Of a stretch of 64,000 bases of DNA, positions 16,451-25,616 are shown piece by piece. This stretch comes from Streptomyces deccanensis. GTDB lineage: Bacteria; Actinomycetota; Actinomycetes; Streptomycetales; Streptomycetaceae. The translations under genes were made by a program, and so were the position numbers. Every line of letters begins with the position of its first letter. The stretch's first letter is position 1. The stretch is taken from contig NZ_CP092431.1 in the NCBI RefSeq assembly GCF_022385335.1, positions 2,976,001 to 3,040,000 of the forward strand, read 5' to 3'. The notes beneath the pieces are model-generated. The model made no database searches. It worked only from the letters and a program-made list of their open reading frames with translations, and had not been told where the DNA came from.

Positions 16451-16529
16451 GGCAGCCGTTCCGTGTTCCGGAAGGGGGCGGACCTCGCGTGGGACCGCGA
16501 GGTAAGCACCGGAGCGCGGAACGGCTGCC
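16451..16529. repeat. Nested inverted repeats, probable large stem-loop or cruciform
   Basis: A perfect 13-base outer pair GGCAGCCGTTCCG (16451-16463) / CGGAACGGCTGCC (16517-16529) encloses a perfect 8-base inner pair ACCTCGCG (16482-16489) / CGCGAGGT (16496-16503) with a 6-base loop. It lies in the 290-base gap between the convergent SDR and aldo/keto reductase genes. It could be a bidirectional terminator, a structured RNA or a miniature mobile element. Confidence 0.7.
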
Positions 16530-16573
16530 ACCACAGTGCCGGTCTCAGCGACATCCGCCGCCGTACGGGCGGC

Positions 16574-17569
16574 TCACCGCCCCAGGATCCGGTCGATCTC
16601 GGCCAGCTGGTCCGCGGTGAGCGGACCCTTCGCGAGGGCGCCCGCGTTCTCCTCGGCCTGGGCGACCGAGCGGAAGCCCGGAATGGGCACCGTCAGGGGG
16701 CTGCGGGCCCAGATCCAGGCGAGGGCGCCCTGCGCGAGGGTGCGGCCCTCGGTGGTGAGGATCTCGCGCAGCGCCTCGACCCGGCCCAGCCACTCCGGGT
16801 CCGCGCCGCCGTCCACGCTGAAGCCGGGCAGCCAGGCGGGCGGGGTGCTGCGGATGTCACCGGCCTCCAGGGCGCGCCCGCCGGTGTGCTTGCCGGTGAG
16901 CAGCCCCATGGCCAGGGGGCTGCGGTTGATGCTCGCGAGGTTCGCCTCCGCGCACAGCGCGAGGAGTTCGGGCGCGTCCTGGAGGATGTTCAGCCGGTGC
17001 TGCACGGCCGCGCAGTGCGGGCCCTCGGCGAACACGGCGGCCCGCTCCGCGTCGTCGGTGCTCCACGCGTACGCCCGGATCAGGCCCTGCCGTACGAACT
17101 CCTCGCAGGTGTCGCGGAGTTCGGCCGCGCGCTCGGGGTCGGCGTCGGAGAGGTGCAGCTGGTACAGGTCGACGTGGTCGGTGCCGAGACGGTCGAGGGA
17201 GGCGGTGAGGGCGCGGCGGGCGTGGGCCGGGGTGTCGTCCTGGCCGGTGAGGGTGCGGGTGGCCTCGTCGAAGAGGTTGCCCCACTTGGTGGCCACGACG
17301 ACGTCGGCGCGGCGCTTGCCGAGGGCACGGCCGAGGACGCGTTCGCTGTGGCCGGCGCCGTAGGTGTCGGCCGTGTCGAAGAAGGTGACGCCGAGGTCGA
17401 GGGCGCGGTGGACCGCCCGCACGGACTCCTCGTCGTCCACCTTGCCCCAGCCGAGGGGCTGTCCGTCGGTGTCCTGCCACTCACCGCCGATCGCCCAGCA
17501 GCCGAAGCCGAGGGCGCTGACCTGGATGCCGCTGCGGCCCAACGGCCTCGTGTACGTGTTCGTCTCCAT
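16574..17569 (-). CDS. Aldo/keto reductase
   Basis: A 331-residue (beta/alpha)8 NADPH-dependent reductase. The N-terminus L-G-R-S-G-I-Q-V-S-A-L-G-F-G-C-W is typical. The catalytic tetrad can be traced: D-T-A-D-T-Y-G near 62-68 (Asp, Tyr), K-W-G-N near 94 (Lys) and Y-Q-L-H near 138 (His). The ATG at 17569 is chosen by family alignment, because the frame stays open upstream through antisense sequence. It ends next to the large inverted repeat. Substrate unknown. Confidence 0.9.
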   Translation of the reverse strand: METNTYTRPLGRSGIQVSALGFGCWAIGGEWQDTDGQPLGWGKVDDEESVRAVHRALDLGVTFFDTADTYGAGHSERVLGRALGKRRADVVVATKWGNLFDEATRTLTGQDDTPAHARRALTASLDRLGTDHVDLYQLHLSDADPERAAELRDTCEEFVRQGLIRAYAWSTDDAERAAVFAEGPHCAAVQHRLNILQDAPELLALCAEANLASINRSPLAMGLLTGKHTGGRALEAGDIRSTPPAWLPGFSVDGGADPEWLGRVEALREILTTEGRTLAQGALAWIWARSPLTVPIPGFRSVAQAEENAGALAKGPLTADQLAEIDRILGR

Positions 17570-17637
17570 GCCCACGGACGTTATGAGTTGGAGTGCGCTC
17601 GAACGCAAGCCCCCAACCGTCCGGATCGAACGGGGTG

Positions 17638-17964
17638 TTACGCCTGGCCCGTCTCGAACCGGCTGATCCTGCCGTCCTCCGACACCGTGAAGCGCCACGC
17701 GGTGCGCATCTCGCCCCAGGTGTCGTTGCGGTAGTTGGCGACCAGGGCACGGCCGCCCGCGGACTCGCGCTGCACCTCGATGTGGCCGTGCGAGGAGAAG
17801 ATCTCCCGGTCGGTCCAGTCCGCGAGGTCGCGGTCGGAGCCGTCGTCCGACATCGTCGCGTCCTCGGTGAGGAGGGCGAAGAAGGCGTCCTCGTCCTGGG
17901 CGTTCACCGCGGCGACGAAGGCCCGGACGGCCGGGTCGCTGAGTTTGGCGGGTGCGATCGTCAT
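17638..17964 (-). CDS. NTF2-like (SnoaL-type) small protein
   Basis: A 108-residue protein of the nuclear-transport-factor-2/SnoaL cone fold: V-R-A-F-V-A-A-V-N-A-Q-D-E-D-A-F-F-A-L-L near the start, then T-M-S-D-D-G-S-D-R-D, W-T-D-R-E-I-F near 52 and C-terminal beta strands ending R-F-E-T-G-Q-A. The ATG at 17964 gives the family-length product; one 5 codons earlier exists. It lies 68 bases upstream of the aldo/keto reductase start and may be cotranscribed. Members include isomerases, hydratases and stress proteins, so no activity is claimed. Confidence 0.82.
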   Translation of the reverse strand: MTIAPAKLSDPAVRAFVAAVNAQDEDAFFALLTEDATMSDDGSDRDLADWTDREIFSSHGHIEVQRESAGGRALVANYRNDTWGEMRTAWRFTVSEDGRISRFETGQA

Positions 17965-18123
17965 GGCGGCCAGCCTCACACCGTTCCCGGGGGTGCGCCA
18001 CCGGAGGCGCGCGGCGGATCCGGGGCCACCCGAACGGCGGCCCGCACGGGCCCGGCCGGTGTGATCGGTGCGACGGTGGATACGCGGGAGGGGACCTACG
18101 CACCGGCTGCCCCGGGAGAGCTC

Positions 18124-18669
18124 ATGACCTCATTCGACCGACGTGATCTGGGACTGCTGCTCCTGCGGCTGGGCGCGGGCGGTGTGCTCGCCGCGCACGG
18201 GACGCAGAAACTGTTCGGCTGGTTCGGCGGGCACGGCATCGAGGGCACCGGCGCGTTCATGGAGTCCGTCGGCTACACGCCCGGCAAGGCCAGCGCCACC
18301 GCCGCCGGGCTCGCCGAGACGGGCGGCGGGGCCCTGCTCGCGCTGGGCCTCGCGACGCCCGCGGCCGGTGCCGCCGCGGCGGGCGCGATGGGCGGCGCGG
18401 CCGCGATCCACGCGCCCAACGGCTTCTTCAACGCCGAGGGCGGCTACGAGTACGCCGCGACCCTGGGCCTGGCCGCCGCGGGCCTCGCCGTCGCCGGGCC
18501 CGGCCGGCTCTCCCTCGACCACGCGCTGCGCCATGTCGTCGACCGGGGCTGGATGGTCCCGGTGGCGCTCGCCGGTACGGCCGCGGTCACCGCCGTGGTC
18601 GTGGGCATGCGCAACCAGCGGGTGCGCAAGGAGAAGGAGGGCGAGCAGGAGGCCCTGTTCGAGGAGTGA
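18124..18669 (+). CDS. DoxX-family membrane protein
   Basis: A 181-residue integral membrane protein with four hydrophobic helices. The DoxX signature L-L-L-L-R-L-G-A-G-G-V-L-A-A-H-G-T-Q-K-L-F near residues 11-31 is followed by F-G-W-F-G-G-H-G. The C-terminus is a charged cytoplasmic tail (R-K-E-K-E-G-E-Q-E). The ATG at 18124 follows GGGAGAGCTC. Actinobacterial DoxX proteins have been linked to membrane redox or thiol stress, but nothing here points to a specific partner. Confidence 0.88.
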   Translation: MTSFDRRDLGLLLLRLGAGGVLAAHGTQKLFGWFGGHGIEGTGAFMESVGYTPGKASATAAGLAETGGGALLALGLATPAAGAAAAGAMGGAAAIHAPNGFFNAEGGYEYAATLGLAAAGLAVAGPGRLSLDHALRHVVDRGWMVPVALAGTAAVTAVVVGMRNQRVRKEKEGEQEALFEE

Positions 18670-18758
18670 GCTTCGGGGAGTGATGCTCGACCGGGTGTGA
18701 GCGCCGCTGTTCCGGCGGATCGGCCGTCGTTGTCAGAGGGGCGTGGCAAGCTGCGCCC

Positions 18759-19103
18759 ATGAGCGAGCAGAACCACTCCCCCGACGACCTCTGGCAGTCC
18801 GTCGCCGACCTGCACGCCTGGCTGGAGGCGGACCAGCCGCACGGCGGCCGAGAGGGCCTGCTGCTGCGGATGTTGAAGCTCCAGGAGGAGGTCGGCGAGG
18901 TCGCGCAGGCGGTGATCGGCGCGACCGGGCAGAACCCGCGCAAGGGCACCACCCACACCTGGGACGACGTGCGGTCGGAGCTGTGCGACGTCGTCATCAC
19001 GGCGCTGGTGGCGCTGCGCACCCTGACGCCGGACGCCCGCGCGGTGTTCGCGGACCACCTCGCCGGGGTCACCGCACGCTCGCTGGGCCCCCGCCGTGGC
19101 TGA
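18759..19103 (+). CDS. MazG-like nucleotide pyrophosphohydrolase
   Basis: A 114-residue all-alpha NTP pyrophosphohydrolase. Metal-binding acidic motifs are visible as L-Q-E-E-V-G-E-V-A near residues 41-49 and E-L-C-D-V-V-I-T near 73-80 (E-x-x-E ... E-x-x-D pattern). Such short MazG proteins hydrolyse aberrant or excess NTPs. The stop overlaps the following gene by 8 bases, so the two are coupled. Confidence 0.85.
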   Translation: MSEQNHSPDDLWQSVADLHAWLEADQPHGGREGLLLRMLKLQEEVGEVAQAVIGATGQNPRKGTTHTWDDVRSELCDVVITALVALRTLTPDARAVFADHLAGVTARSLGPRRG

Positions 19104-19629
19104 CAACGCGTTCTGGATCGCCGCGCTCACCGCCGGCACGGCCGTGCTGGCGAGCTGGGTGACGAGCCGGGGGACGGCGCGCGCGGCGCGCATCCAGGCG
19201 GACACGACGGCGGGCGCGCAGCGGGTGGAGCGGCTGCGGGAGGCGCGGCGGACCGCGTACGCCGGGTTCATCGAGCAGGCGCAGCGGCTGAACGACGTGC
19301 ACTGGAAGGTGTCCGACGTGGTCCGGGGCGCCGAGGGCGGGCTCGGGCCGGAACAGGTGGAGGAGCTGCGGGGGCTGCGTGAGCGGCAGCGGGACGAGTA
19401 CGCGGCGCTGCGGAACCTCACCTGGGTCGTCTCGCTGGAGGGGCCCGAGGAGGTCGCCGACCTCGCCAACACCGTCCGGCGGGCGACGAGCCCGTTCCAC
19501 AAGGCGATCGAGGCCATGATCGAGGGCGACACCGGTGCCGCCGCCCGCTTCGACGCCTGCTACTCGCCGTTCTGGGACGCGCTGCGGGCCTTCATCAAGG
19601 CCTCCCGCGACACCCTGCACTCCATGTAG
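19096..19629 (+). CDS. Hypothetical membrane-anchored protein
   Basis: A 177-residue protein starting at a GTG inside the end of the MazG gene. The first ~20 residues (A-L-T-A-G-T-A-V-L-A-S-W-V) are hydrophobic and probably one membrane helix. The remainder is a long charged helical region rich in Arg/Glu (R-L-R-E-A-R-R-T-A-Y-A, L-R-G-L-R-E-R-Q-R-D-E). This architecture is widespread in Streptomyces without known function. Coupling to mazG is the only contextual hint. Confidence 0.78.
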   Translation: MADNAFWIAALTAGTAVLASWVTSRGTARAARIQADTTAGAQRVERLREARRTAYAGFIEQAQRLNDVHWKVSDVVRGAEGGLGPEQVEELRGLRERQRDEYAALRNLTWVVSLEGPEEVADLANTVRRATSPFHKAIEAMIEGDTGAAARFDACYSPFWDALRAFIKASRDTLHSM

Positions 19630-19806
19630 ACCGACTACGGGTCCTACCCCGGCCGTCCCCCGGTCATACCCCGGGGTGACCCCGGGTCGGCGGCGTACTG
19701 CGTACTGAGTACCCGCGATTGTCGGCAGCCGCACGACGACGGGACAGGGGCCGCGACGGGAGTCTTGGCACACACCCGAGACCTCTCACGTGGAGACCTG
19801 CGACCC

Positions 19807-22017
19807 ATGGCAACCTTCCTTCATCGGCTGGGCCGACTGGCCTTCCGCAAACGCTGGTACGTCATCTTGATGTGGCTGGCGGTACTGGGCGCCGTAGGGG
19901 TCGGCGCCCTCAAGGCCCCGGGAGCCTCCGACGAGGAGTTCTCCATGCCGGGCATCGAGTCCCAGAAGGCGTTCGACCTGATGGAACAGCGCTTCCCGGG
20001 GGTCACGGCGGACGGCGCCACCGCCCGCGTGGTGTTCGTCGCCCCGAACGGCCAGAAGGTCACCGCCGCCGAGAACAAGAAGGCCGTCGAGGAGGCCGTG
20101 GCCGATCTGGCGGACGGTTCCCAGGTGGCGAGCGCCGTCGACCCCTTCCAGGCCGGGGCCGTGAGCAAGGACGGCACCACGGCGTACGCGACGGTCACCT
20201 ACAAGGTCACCGCGAACGACCTCACCGACGCCAGCAAGTCCCACCTGGAGGACACGCTCCACGCGGCGCAGGACTCCGGGCTGACCGTCGAGGCCGGCGG
20301 CACCGCCATGGCCGAGCAGGGCGGCGCGGGCGGCATGGCCGAGGTGATCGGTGTCGCCATCGCCTCCGTCGTGCTGCTGATCACCTTCGGGTCGCTGGCC
20401 GCCGCCGGACTGCCGCTGCTGACCGCGCTGGTCGGCGTCGGCTTCAGCATGGCCACGATCCTCGCCCTGTCCGACGCGCTCGGCCTGTCCACCACGACGG
20501 GCACCCTGGCGATGATGCTGGGTCTCGCGGTCGGCATCGACTACGCCCTGTTCGTCGTCTCCCGCTACCGCGAGGAGCGCGCCAAGGGCCGTTCGCCCGA
20601 GGAGGCAACCGCCCTCGCCACCGGCACGGCCGGGTCGGCGGTCGTGTTCGCCGGGCTCACCGTCGTCATCGCGCTGGCCGGTCTGGCCGTGGTCGGCATC
20701 CCGATGCTGACGAAGATGGGGCTGGCCGCGGCGGGCGCCGTCGTGGTCGCCGTGCTGATCGCGCTGACCCTGGTCCCGGCCGTCCTCGGCTGCTGGCCGA
20801 ACGCGGTGCTGTCCCGCAAGGCACGCAAGAGCGGCCGTATCGAGGAGAGCGTCAAGGACAACGGCGGCACCCGCTGGTCGCGGTTCGTGCTGCGCCGCCC
20901 GCTGCCCGTGCTGATCCTCGGTGTCGTCGGCCTCGGCGCGCTCGCGATACCGATGACCGACCTCCAGCTGGGCATGCCCGGCGACGAGGCCAAGTCGACC
21001 TCGACCACCGAGCGCCGGGCCTACGACGCGCTCGCCGAGGGCTTCGGGCCCGGCTTCAACGGGCCGCTGACCATCGTCGTGGACGCCAAGGGAGTCGACG
21101 ACGCCAAGGGCGCCGCCGACACGATCGCGAAGGAGATCGGCGCCACCGAGGGCGTCGTGTCCGTCTCCCCCGCGCGCTTCAACGAGGCCGGTGACACGGC
21201 CGTCTTCTCGGCGGTGCCCACCACCGCGCCGACCGACGAGAAGACCAAGGACCTGGTGACCGTCATCCGGGACGAGCGGCCAGGCCTGGAGTCCGAGACG
21301 GGGGCGACGTTCGAGGTCACCGGCACCACCGCGCTGAACATCGACATCTCCGACAAGGTGCAGTCCGCGCTGGTCCCGTATCTGCTGGTCGTGGTCGGTC
21401 TCGCCGTCATCCTCCTGCTGGTCGTCTTCCGCTCCCTGCTGGTCCCGCTCAAGGCGGCCCTCGGGTTCCTGCTGTCGGTGCTCGCCTCGCTCGGTGTGGT
21501 CGTCCTGGTCTTCCAGCAGGGCCACGGCGCGGAGCTGCTGGGCGTCGAGCAGACCGGCCCGATCATGAGCCTGATGCCGATCTTCCTGGTGGGCATCGTG
21601 TTCGGCCTGGCCATGGACTACGAGGTGTTCCTGGTCTCGCGGATGCGGGAGGCATACGTCCACGGCGACCCGGCCCACGAGGCGATCACCAGCGGCTTCC
21701 GGCACAGCGCCCGGGTGGTCGTGGCCGCCGCCCTGATCATGATCGCGGTGTTCGCCGGGTTCATCGGCGAGAGCGACTCCATGATCAAGATGATCGGGTT
21801 CGGGCTGGCCTCGGCGGTCCTGTTCGACGCGTTCGTCGTCCGGATGGCGATCGTGCCGGCCGTGCTGGCGCTGCTCGGTGACAAGGCGTGGTGGCTGCCG
21901 AAGTGGCTGGACCGGACGCTGCCCCACGTCGATGTGGAGGGTGAGGCGCTGACCCGCGGCGCCGCCCCGGTGGCGGCTCCGGCCGAGACGGCCGAGCTCG
22001 AAGTGACGCGCACCTGA
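19807..22017 (+). CDS. MMPL-family RND transporter
   Basis: A 736-residue RND-superfamily transporter. Two six-helix halves each begin with one helix, a ~150-residue extracellular loop and five clustered helices. The conserved G-I-D-Y-A-L-F motif in TM4 appears near residue 240, and its counterpart A-M-D-Y-E-V-F near 604 in the second half carries the proton-relay Asp-Tyr pair. The ATG at 19807 (M-A-T-F-L-H-R-L-G) is preceded by GGAGA. A strong terminator follows, then a histidine kinase/response regulator pair that may control it. Such MmpL-like proteins export lipids or antibiotics; the substrate is unknown. Confidence 0.92.
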   Translation: MATFLHRLGRLAFRKRWYVILMWLAVLGAVGVGALKAPGASDEEFSMPGIESQKAFDLMEQRFPGVTADGATARVVFVAPNGQKVTAAENKKAVEEAVADLADGSQVASAVDPFQAGAVSKDGTTAYATVTYKVTANDLTDASKSHLEDTLHAAQDSGLTVEAGGTAMAEQGGAGGMAEVIGVAIASVVLLITFGSLAAAGLPLLTALVGVGFSMATILALSDALGLSTTTGTLAMMLGLAVGIDYALFVVSRYREERAKGRSPEEATALATGTAGSAVVFAGLTVVIALAGLAVVGIPMLTKMGLAAAGAVVVAVLIALTLVPAVLGCWPNAVLSRKARKSGRIEESVKDNGGTRWSRFVLRRPLPVLILGVVGLGALAIPMTDLQLGMPGDEAKSTSTTERRAYDALAEGFGPGFNGPLTIVVDAKGVDDAKGAADTIAKEIGATEGVVSVSPARFNEAGDTAVFSAVPTTAPTDEKTKDLVTVIRDERPGLESETGATFEVTGTTALNIDISDKVQSALVPYLLVVVGLAVILLLVVFRSLLVPLKAALGFLLSVLASLGVVVLVFQQGHGAELLGVEQTGPIMSLMPIFLVGIVFGLAMDYEVFLVSRMREAYVHGDPAHEAITSGFRHSARVVVAAALIMIAVFAGFIGESDSMIKMIGFGLASAVLFDAFVVRMAIVPAVLALLGDKAWWLPKWLDRTLPHVDVEGEALTRGAAPVAAPAETAELEVTRT

Positions 22018-22040
22018 TCCAACCGCCCCACCCCCACCGG

Positions 22041-22072
22041 GGGCCGTCCGTGGCGAAGGACACGGACGGCCC
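22041..22072 (+). terminator. Terminator after the MMPL transporter gene
   Basis: Perfect 12-base stem GGGCCGTCCGTG / CACGGACGGCCC with an 8-base loop, 24 bases past the transporter stop and before the kinase gene. It separates the two transcription units. Confidence 0.85.
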
Positions 22073-22132
22073 TCGGGGCGTTCCCCTCCCGCTTCGACCA
22101 CGATGGGTCCCAGTCCACCGACCGGAGTCACC

Positions 22133-23407
22133 ATGAGCCTCAGCAGCCTCAGCCGGGAACGGCGCTACACGGACCGGCTGGAGGAGTTCTCCGACCGCCA
22201 CCCCTTCCTCGTCGACCTGGCACTGGTCCTGGCGCTGCTGGGCTGCGCCACCCTCGGCAGCGCGCTCACACTGCCCGGCGCCCAGCCGCCGGACCAGGAC
22301 AAGGTCGGCGTGGCCCTCATGGGCGTGTCCTGTCTCGCGCTGCTCAAGCACCGCACCCACCCGCGCTCCGCCCTCGTCGTCACCGCGATCTGCACGGTCG
22401 TGGCGGTCGGCCTGGGCTATCTGCTCACCCCCCTGCTGCTGGCGCCGATCATGGCGGCGCTCTACTGGCTGGCCTCGCTCACCGACCGGAGGACCACCCG
22501 CCTCTACGGCTGCACCACCATCGTGGCGATGAGCCTCGCGGCCGTGGTCTCCGACTCCATGGAGCATCTGTCGCTGGTGCTCAGGACGATCGGCCCGGTC
22601 TTCTGGCTGCTGCTGCCGCTCGCCGCGGGCCGGGGCACGCTGGTGCGGCGGGCCTATCTGAAGTCGGTGCAGGCCCGCGCCGAGCACGCCGAGCGCACCC
22701 GGGAGGAGGAGGCCCGGCTGAGGGTCACCGAGGAGCGGATGCGCATCGCCCGCGATCTGCACGACGTGGTCGCCCACCACCTGGCGCTCGCCAACGCCCA
22801 GGCGGGCACCGCCGCGCATCTGACCCGTACCGACCCCGAGCAGGCCCACCGCATCCTCACCGATCTGACGGCCACCACGTCGTCGGCGCTGCGCGAGCTG
22901 AAGGGCACGGTCGGGGTGCTGCGCCGGCCCGACGACCCCGAGGCGCCGCTGGCCCCCACGCCCGGACTCCAGCAGCTCCCGGAGCTGACGGCGGCGTGCG
23001 AGTCCGCCGGTCTCGCGGTCACCGTCACCACGGACGGCGTCCCGGCGCCGCTGGACCCCGGCGTGGACCTGACCGCGTACCGGATCGTGCAGGAGGCCCT
23101 CACCAACGTCAGCAAGCACGCCGCCGTGGACGCGGCGCGGGTCCGCCTCGTCTACGAGGAAGCACATCTGACGATCACGGTCACCGACGAGGGCGCACCC
23201 CGCCCGCGGGGCGCCGCCGAGCCCGGCCGCGGCTTCGGCCTCATCGGCATGCGCGAGCGCGCCCAGTCCGTCGGAGGCTGTCTGAGCGCCGGTCACCGCC
23301 CCGGCGGCGGCTTCGAGGTCACCACCGACCTGCCGCTGCGGCCGTACCACCCTCGCCCCACGGAACCGGCACCGGAACCGGAGCCGGCCCACGACCAGCG
23401 GACCTAG
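22133..23407 (+). CDS. NarL-type sensor histidine kinase (HisKA_3)
   Basis: A 424-residue membrane histidine kinase. About four N-terminal hydrophobic helices (residues ~25-175) lack an obvious sensory domain. The HisKA_3 dimerisation motif R-I-A-R-D-L-H-D-V-V-A-H-H contains phospho-acceptor H210. The HATPase_c domain shows Y-R-I-V-Q-E-A-L-T-N-V near 310 and G-F-G-L-I-G-M-R-E-R near 375. The ATG at 22133 is preferred because GGAG lies 6 bases upstream. It pairs with the response regulator 36 bases downstream. Confidence 0.92.
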   Translation: MSLSSLSRERRYTDRLEEFSDRHPFLVDLALVLALLGCATLGSALTLPGAQPPDQDKVGVALMGVSCLALLKHRTHPRSALVVTAICTVVAVGLGYLLTPLLLAPIMAALYWLASLTDRRTTRLYGCTTIVAMSLAAVVSDSMEHLSLVLRTIGPVFWLLLPLAAGRGTLVRRAYLKSVQARAEHAERTREEEARLRVTEERMRIARDLHDVVAHHLALANAQAGTAAHLTRTDPEQAHRILTDLTATTSSALRELKGTVGVLRRPDDPEAPLAPTPGLQQLPELTAACESAGLAVTVTTDGVPAPLDPGVDLTAYRIVQEALTNVSKHAAVDAARVRLVYEEAHLTITVTDEGAPRPRGAAEPGRGFGLIGMRERAQSVGGCLSAGHRPGGGFEVTTDLPLRPYHPRPTEPAPEPEPAHDQRT

Positions 23408-23443
23408 TCGCCGCCCACGACCAGCGGAAGTAGCACAGCGCCC

Positions 23444-24121
23444 ATGACCATTCGTGTCCTGCTCGCCGACGATCAGGCCCTGCTGCGGGCCACCTTCCGG
23501 ATCCTCATCGACTCCTGTCCGGACCTGGAGGTGGTCGCCGAGGCCACCGACGGCCGGGAGGCGGTCGACCTCGTGCGGGTCCACCGCCCCGACGTGGTCC
23601 TCATGGACATCCGGATGCCCGGCACGGACGGGCTCACCGCGACCGCCGTGATCTGCGCCGACGAGGAGCTCGCCGACACCCGCGTCCTGATCCTCACGAC
23701 GTTCGAGATCGACGAGTACGTGGCCCAGGCGCTGCGCTCGGGCGCCAGCGGCTTCCTCGGCAAGGACGTCACCGCCGACGCGCTCCTCGACGGCATCCGC
23801 GCGGTGGCCGCCGGCGACACCCTGCTCTCCCCCGCCGCCACCCGGACGCTCATCACCCGTTTCCTCGCCAGTCCCACCCCCGGCAACCGCCTCGCCGCCC
23901 CCGACCAGCTGACCGTGCTGACCACCAGGGAACGCGAGGTCATGTCCCTGGCCGCCGAGGGCCACTCCAACGACGAGATCGCCGAGAAGCTGTACGTGAG
24001 CCCGCTGACGGTACGGACCCACGTCCACCGGGCGATGACGAAACTGGGCGCCCGCGACCGGGCCCAACTGGTCGTCATGGCGTACCAGTCGGGCCTGGTG
24101 CGGGTCACCCAGCAGGAGTGA
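23444..24121 (+). CDS. NarL/FixJ-family response regulator
   Basis: A 225-residue response regulator: receiver domain (acidic pocket D9-D10, phospho-acceptor D55 in L-M-D-I-R-M-P-G, K near 107) and C-terminal LuxR helix-turn-helix (L-T-T-R-E-R-E-V-M-S-L-A-A-E-G near 160, V-R-T-H-V-H-R-A-M-T-K-L near 188). It is the cognate partner of the upstream kinase. A 16-base direct repeat (23387-23402 and 23413-23428) spans the kinase stop and the gap before this gene. The MMPL transporter just upstream is a plausible target, by position only. Confidence 0.93.
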   Translation: MTIRVLLADDQALLRATFRILIDSCPDLEVVAEATDGREAVDLVRVHRPDVVLMDIRMPGTDGLTATAVICADEELADTRVLILTTFEIDEYVAQALRSGASGFLGKDVTADALLDGIRAVAAGDTLLSPAATRTLITRFLASPTPGNRLAAPDQLTVLTTREREVMSLAAEGHSNDEIAEKLYVSPLTVRTHVHRAMTKLGARDRAQLVVMAYQSGLVRVTQQE

Positions 24122-24145
24122 TCCCCCTCAACTCCTGGCCACTCG

Positions 24146-25594
24146 CTACTCCTTGTAGAACGTGGCGTCCTGCCGGTCGAGGGTCGTGCTGACCGGCTGG
24201 GTGTAGAGCAGGTTGTTGAAGTGCCGGATGTACCGGCCGGGGAAGTTGAACGACTCGTACGAGACGCCGTCCGCCGTGTCCGCGAGGCCGGCGCGCTGGA
24301 AGAAGGAGGCGTCCGCGTCGAACAGGGCGGTGCCGTCGTCCTTCTCCACCCACAGCTCGTTGTTCTTGTGGCGGAGGTAGTAGCCGGGGAAGTTCGCCGA
24401 CTCCAGCGAGACCGTGCCGCTGCCCGTCAGCCCGGTGACGACCCGGAACTGCGAGTCGGCGAGGTTGGTGACGTTGCTCTCCAGCTTGGCGCGGTACTCC
24501 CAGTGCCGGATGAACTTGCCCGGGTAGTTGAAGGAGGAGAGCCGGACCGGGGTCACGCCGTCGGCGACGGGGATGCCGAAGTTGGGCGTGCCGTCGGCGT
24601 TCCAGTACAGCTTCTGGTAGCGGGTGCGGCGGTTGGGGTCGTTGAGCGGGTCGCCGCTGATGTCCTTGTAGTTGCGGTCGTGGTAGACGAGGATGTCGGA
24701 CTTTCCGTCCTCGGACGTGGTGAAGGTGTTGTGGCCGGGGCCGTACTGGCCGGTGGCGGCGTTGCTCTTGAAGACCGGCGTGGAGGTCTTCGCCCAGGAC
24801 GCCGGGTTCATGAGGTCGGCGGTGTCGGAGGCGGTCAGCAGGCCGAGGCAGTAGTTGGCGTCGGTGGCGCTGGCCGAGTAGGCCATGAAGACCTTGCCGT
24901 TCTTCTGGATGACGGCCGGGCCCTCGTTGACGCGGTGACCGACGGTCTCCCAGGAGTACTCGGGCTTGGAGATCATCACCGGGCTGCCGCTGATGGTCCA
25001 GGGGTTGGACATCTTCGCCAGGTACAGGTTGGTGCCGGAGCCGACCGCCGGGTCGTTCTGCGCCCAGCTGAGGTAGCGGGTGCCCTTGTGGGTGAAGGTC
25101 GTGGCGTCCAGCGAGAAGGTGTCCAGCGGCAGCGCGATCCGGCCCTTCTCGGTCCAGGTGCCGGTGATCGGGTTGGCCGCGCTGGTCTCCAGGACGTACG
25201 GGCGGATCTTCCAGATGTCGTTGGAGGCGCCGGCCGCGAAGTACACGTACCACTTGCCGTCGATGAAGTGGATCTCCGGCGCCCAGATGTGGGCGCCCAT
25301 GTCACCGCTGGCGTGCTTGGTCCAGATCGTGGTCTCCGTGGCCGTGGCGAGGCCCTGGAGAGTGGTCGCCCGTCGCATCACGATCTTGTCGTACGCGGGG
25401 ACGGTGGCCGTGAAGTAGTAGTAGCCGTCGGTGTGCTTGTAGATGTGCGGGTCGGCCCGCTGCTCGGCTATCGGGTTGGTGAAGGTGACGGCCGGGGACG
25501 CCGGGACGGCTGCCTGGGCGGGGGTGGTCATCGTGGTGGACACGGCGAGCGCGGCCGCCGCGGCCACGACGGCCCGTCGGGTGAGGTGTCTCAT
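24146..25594 (-). CDS. Secreted GH43-family arabinan-type glycosidase with AbfB (CBM42) domain
   Basis: A 482-residue secreted enzyme. A Sec/Tat-like signal (R-R-A-V-V-A-A-A-A-A-L-A then A-Q-A) is followed by a GH43 five-blade beta-propeller starting F-T-N-P-I-A-E-Q-R-A-D-P-H, where the Asp is the likely catalytic base, with W-A-P-E-I-H and N-E-G-P-A-V supplying the pKa-modulating Asp/Glu and acid regions. After residue ~345 an AbfB beta-trefoil has F-N-Y-P-G-K-F-I-R-H, F-P-G-Y-Y-L-R-H and F-P-G-R-Y-I-R-H. This pairing indicates attack on arabinose side chains of arabinoxylan or arabinan. It follows the other GH43 gene by 22 bases in one operon. Confidence 0.9.
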   Translation of the reverse strand: MRHLTRRAVVAAAAALAVSTTMTTPAQAAVPASPAVTFTNPIAEQRADPHIYKHTDGYYYFTATVPAYDKIVMRRATTLQGLATATETTIWTKHASGDMGAHIWAPEIHFIDGKWYVYFAAGASNDIWKIRPYVLETSAANPITGTWTEKGRIALPLDTFSLDATTFTHKGTRYLSWAQNDPAVGSGTNLYLAKMSNPWTISGSPVMISKPEYSWETVGHRVNEGPAVIQKNGKVFMAYSASATDANYCLGLLTASDTADLMNPASWAKTSTPVFKSNAATGQYGPGHNTFTTSEDGKSDILVYHDRNYKDISGDPLNDPNRRTRYQKLYWNADGTPNFGIPVADGVTPVRLSSFNYPGKFIRHWEYRAKLESNVTNLADSQFRVVTGLTGSGTVSLESANFPGYYLRHKNNELWVEKDDGTALFDADASFFQRAGLADTADGVSYESFNFPGRYIRHFNNLLYTQPVSTTLDRQDATFYKE

Positions 25595-25616
25595 GGTCTG
25601 TCTGGGCCTTTCGGGA

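Noticed and set aside
19786..24067. Two long minus-strand open frames (782 and 760 codons)
   Set aside because: They are shadows of the MMPL, histidine kinase and response regulator genes with low-complexity composition.
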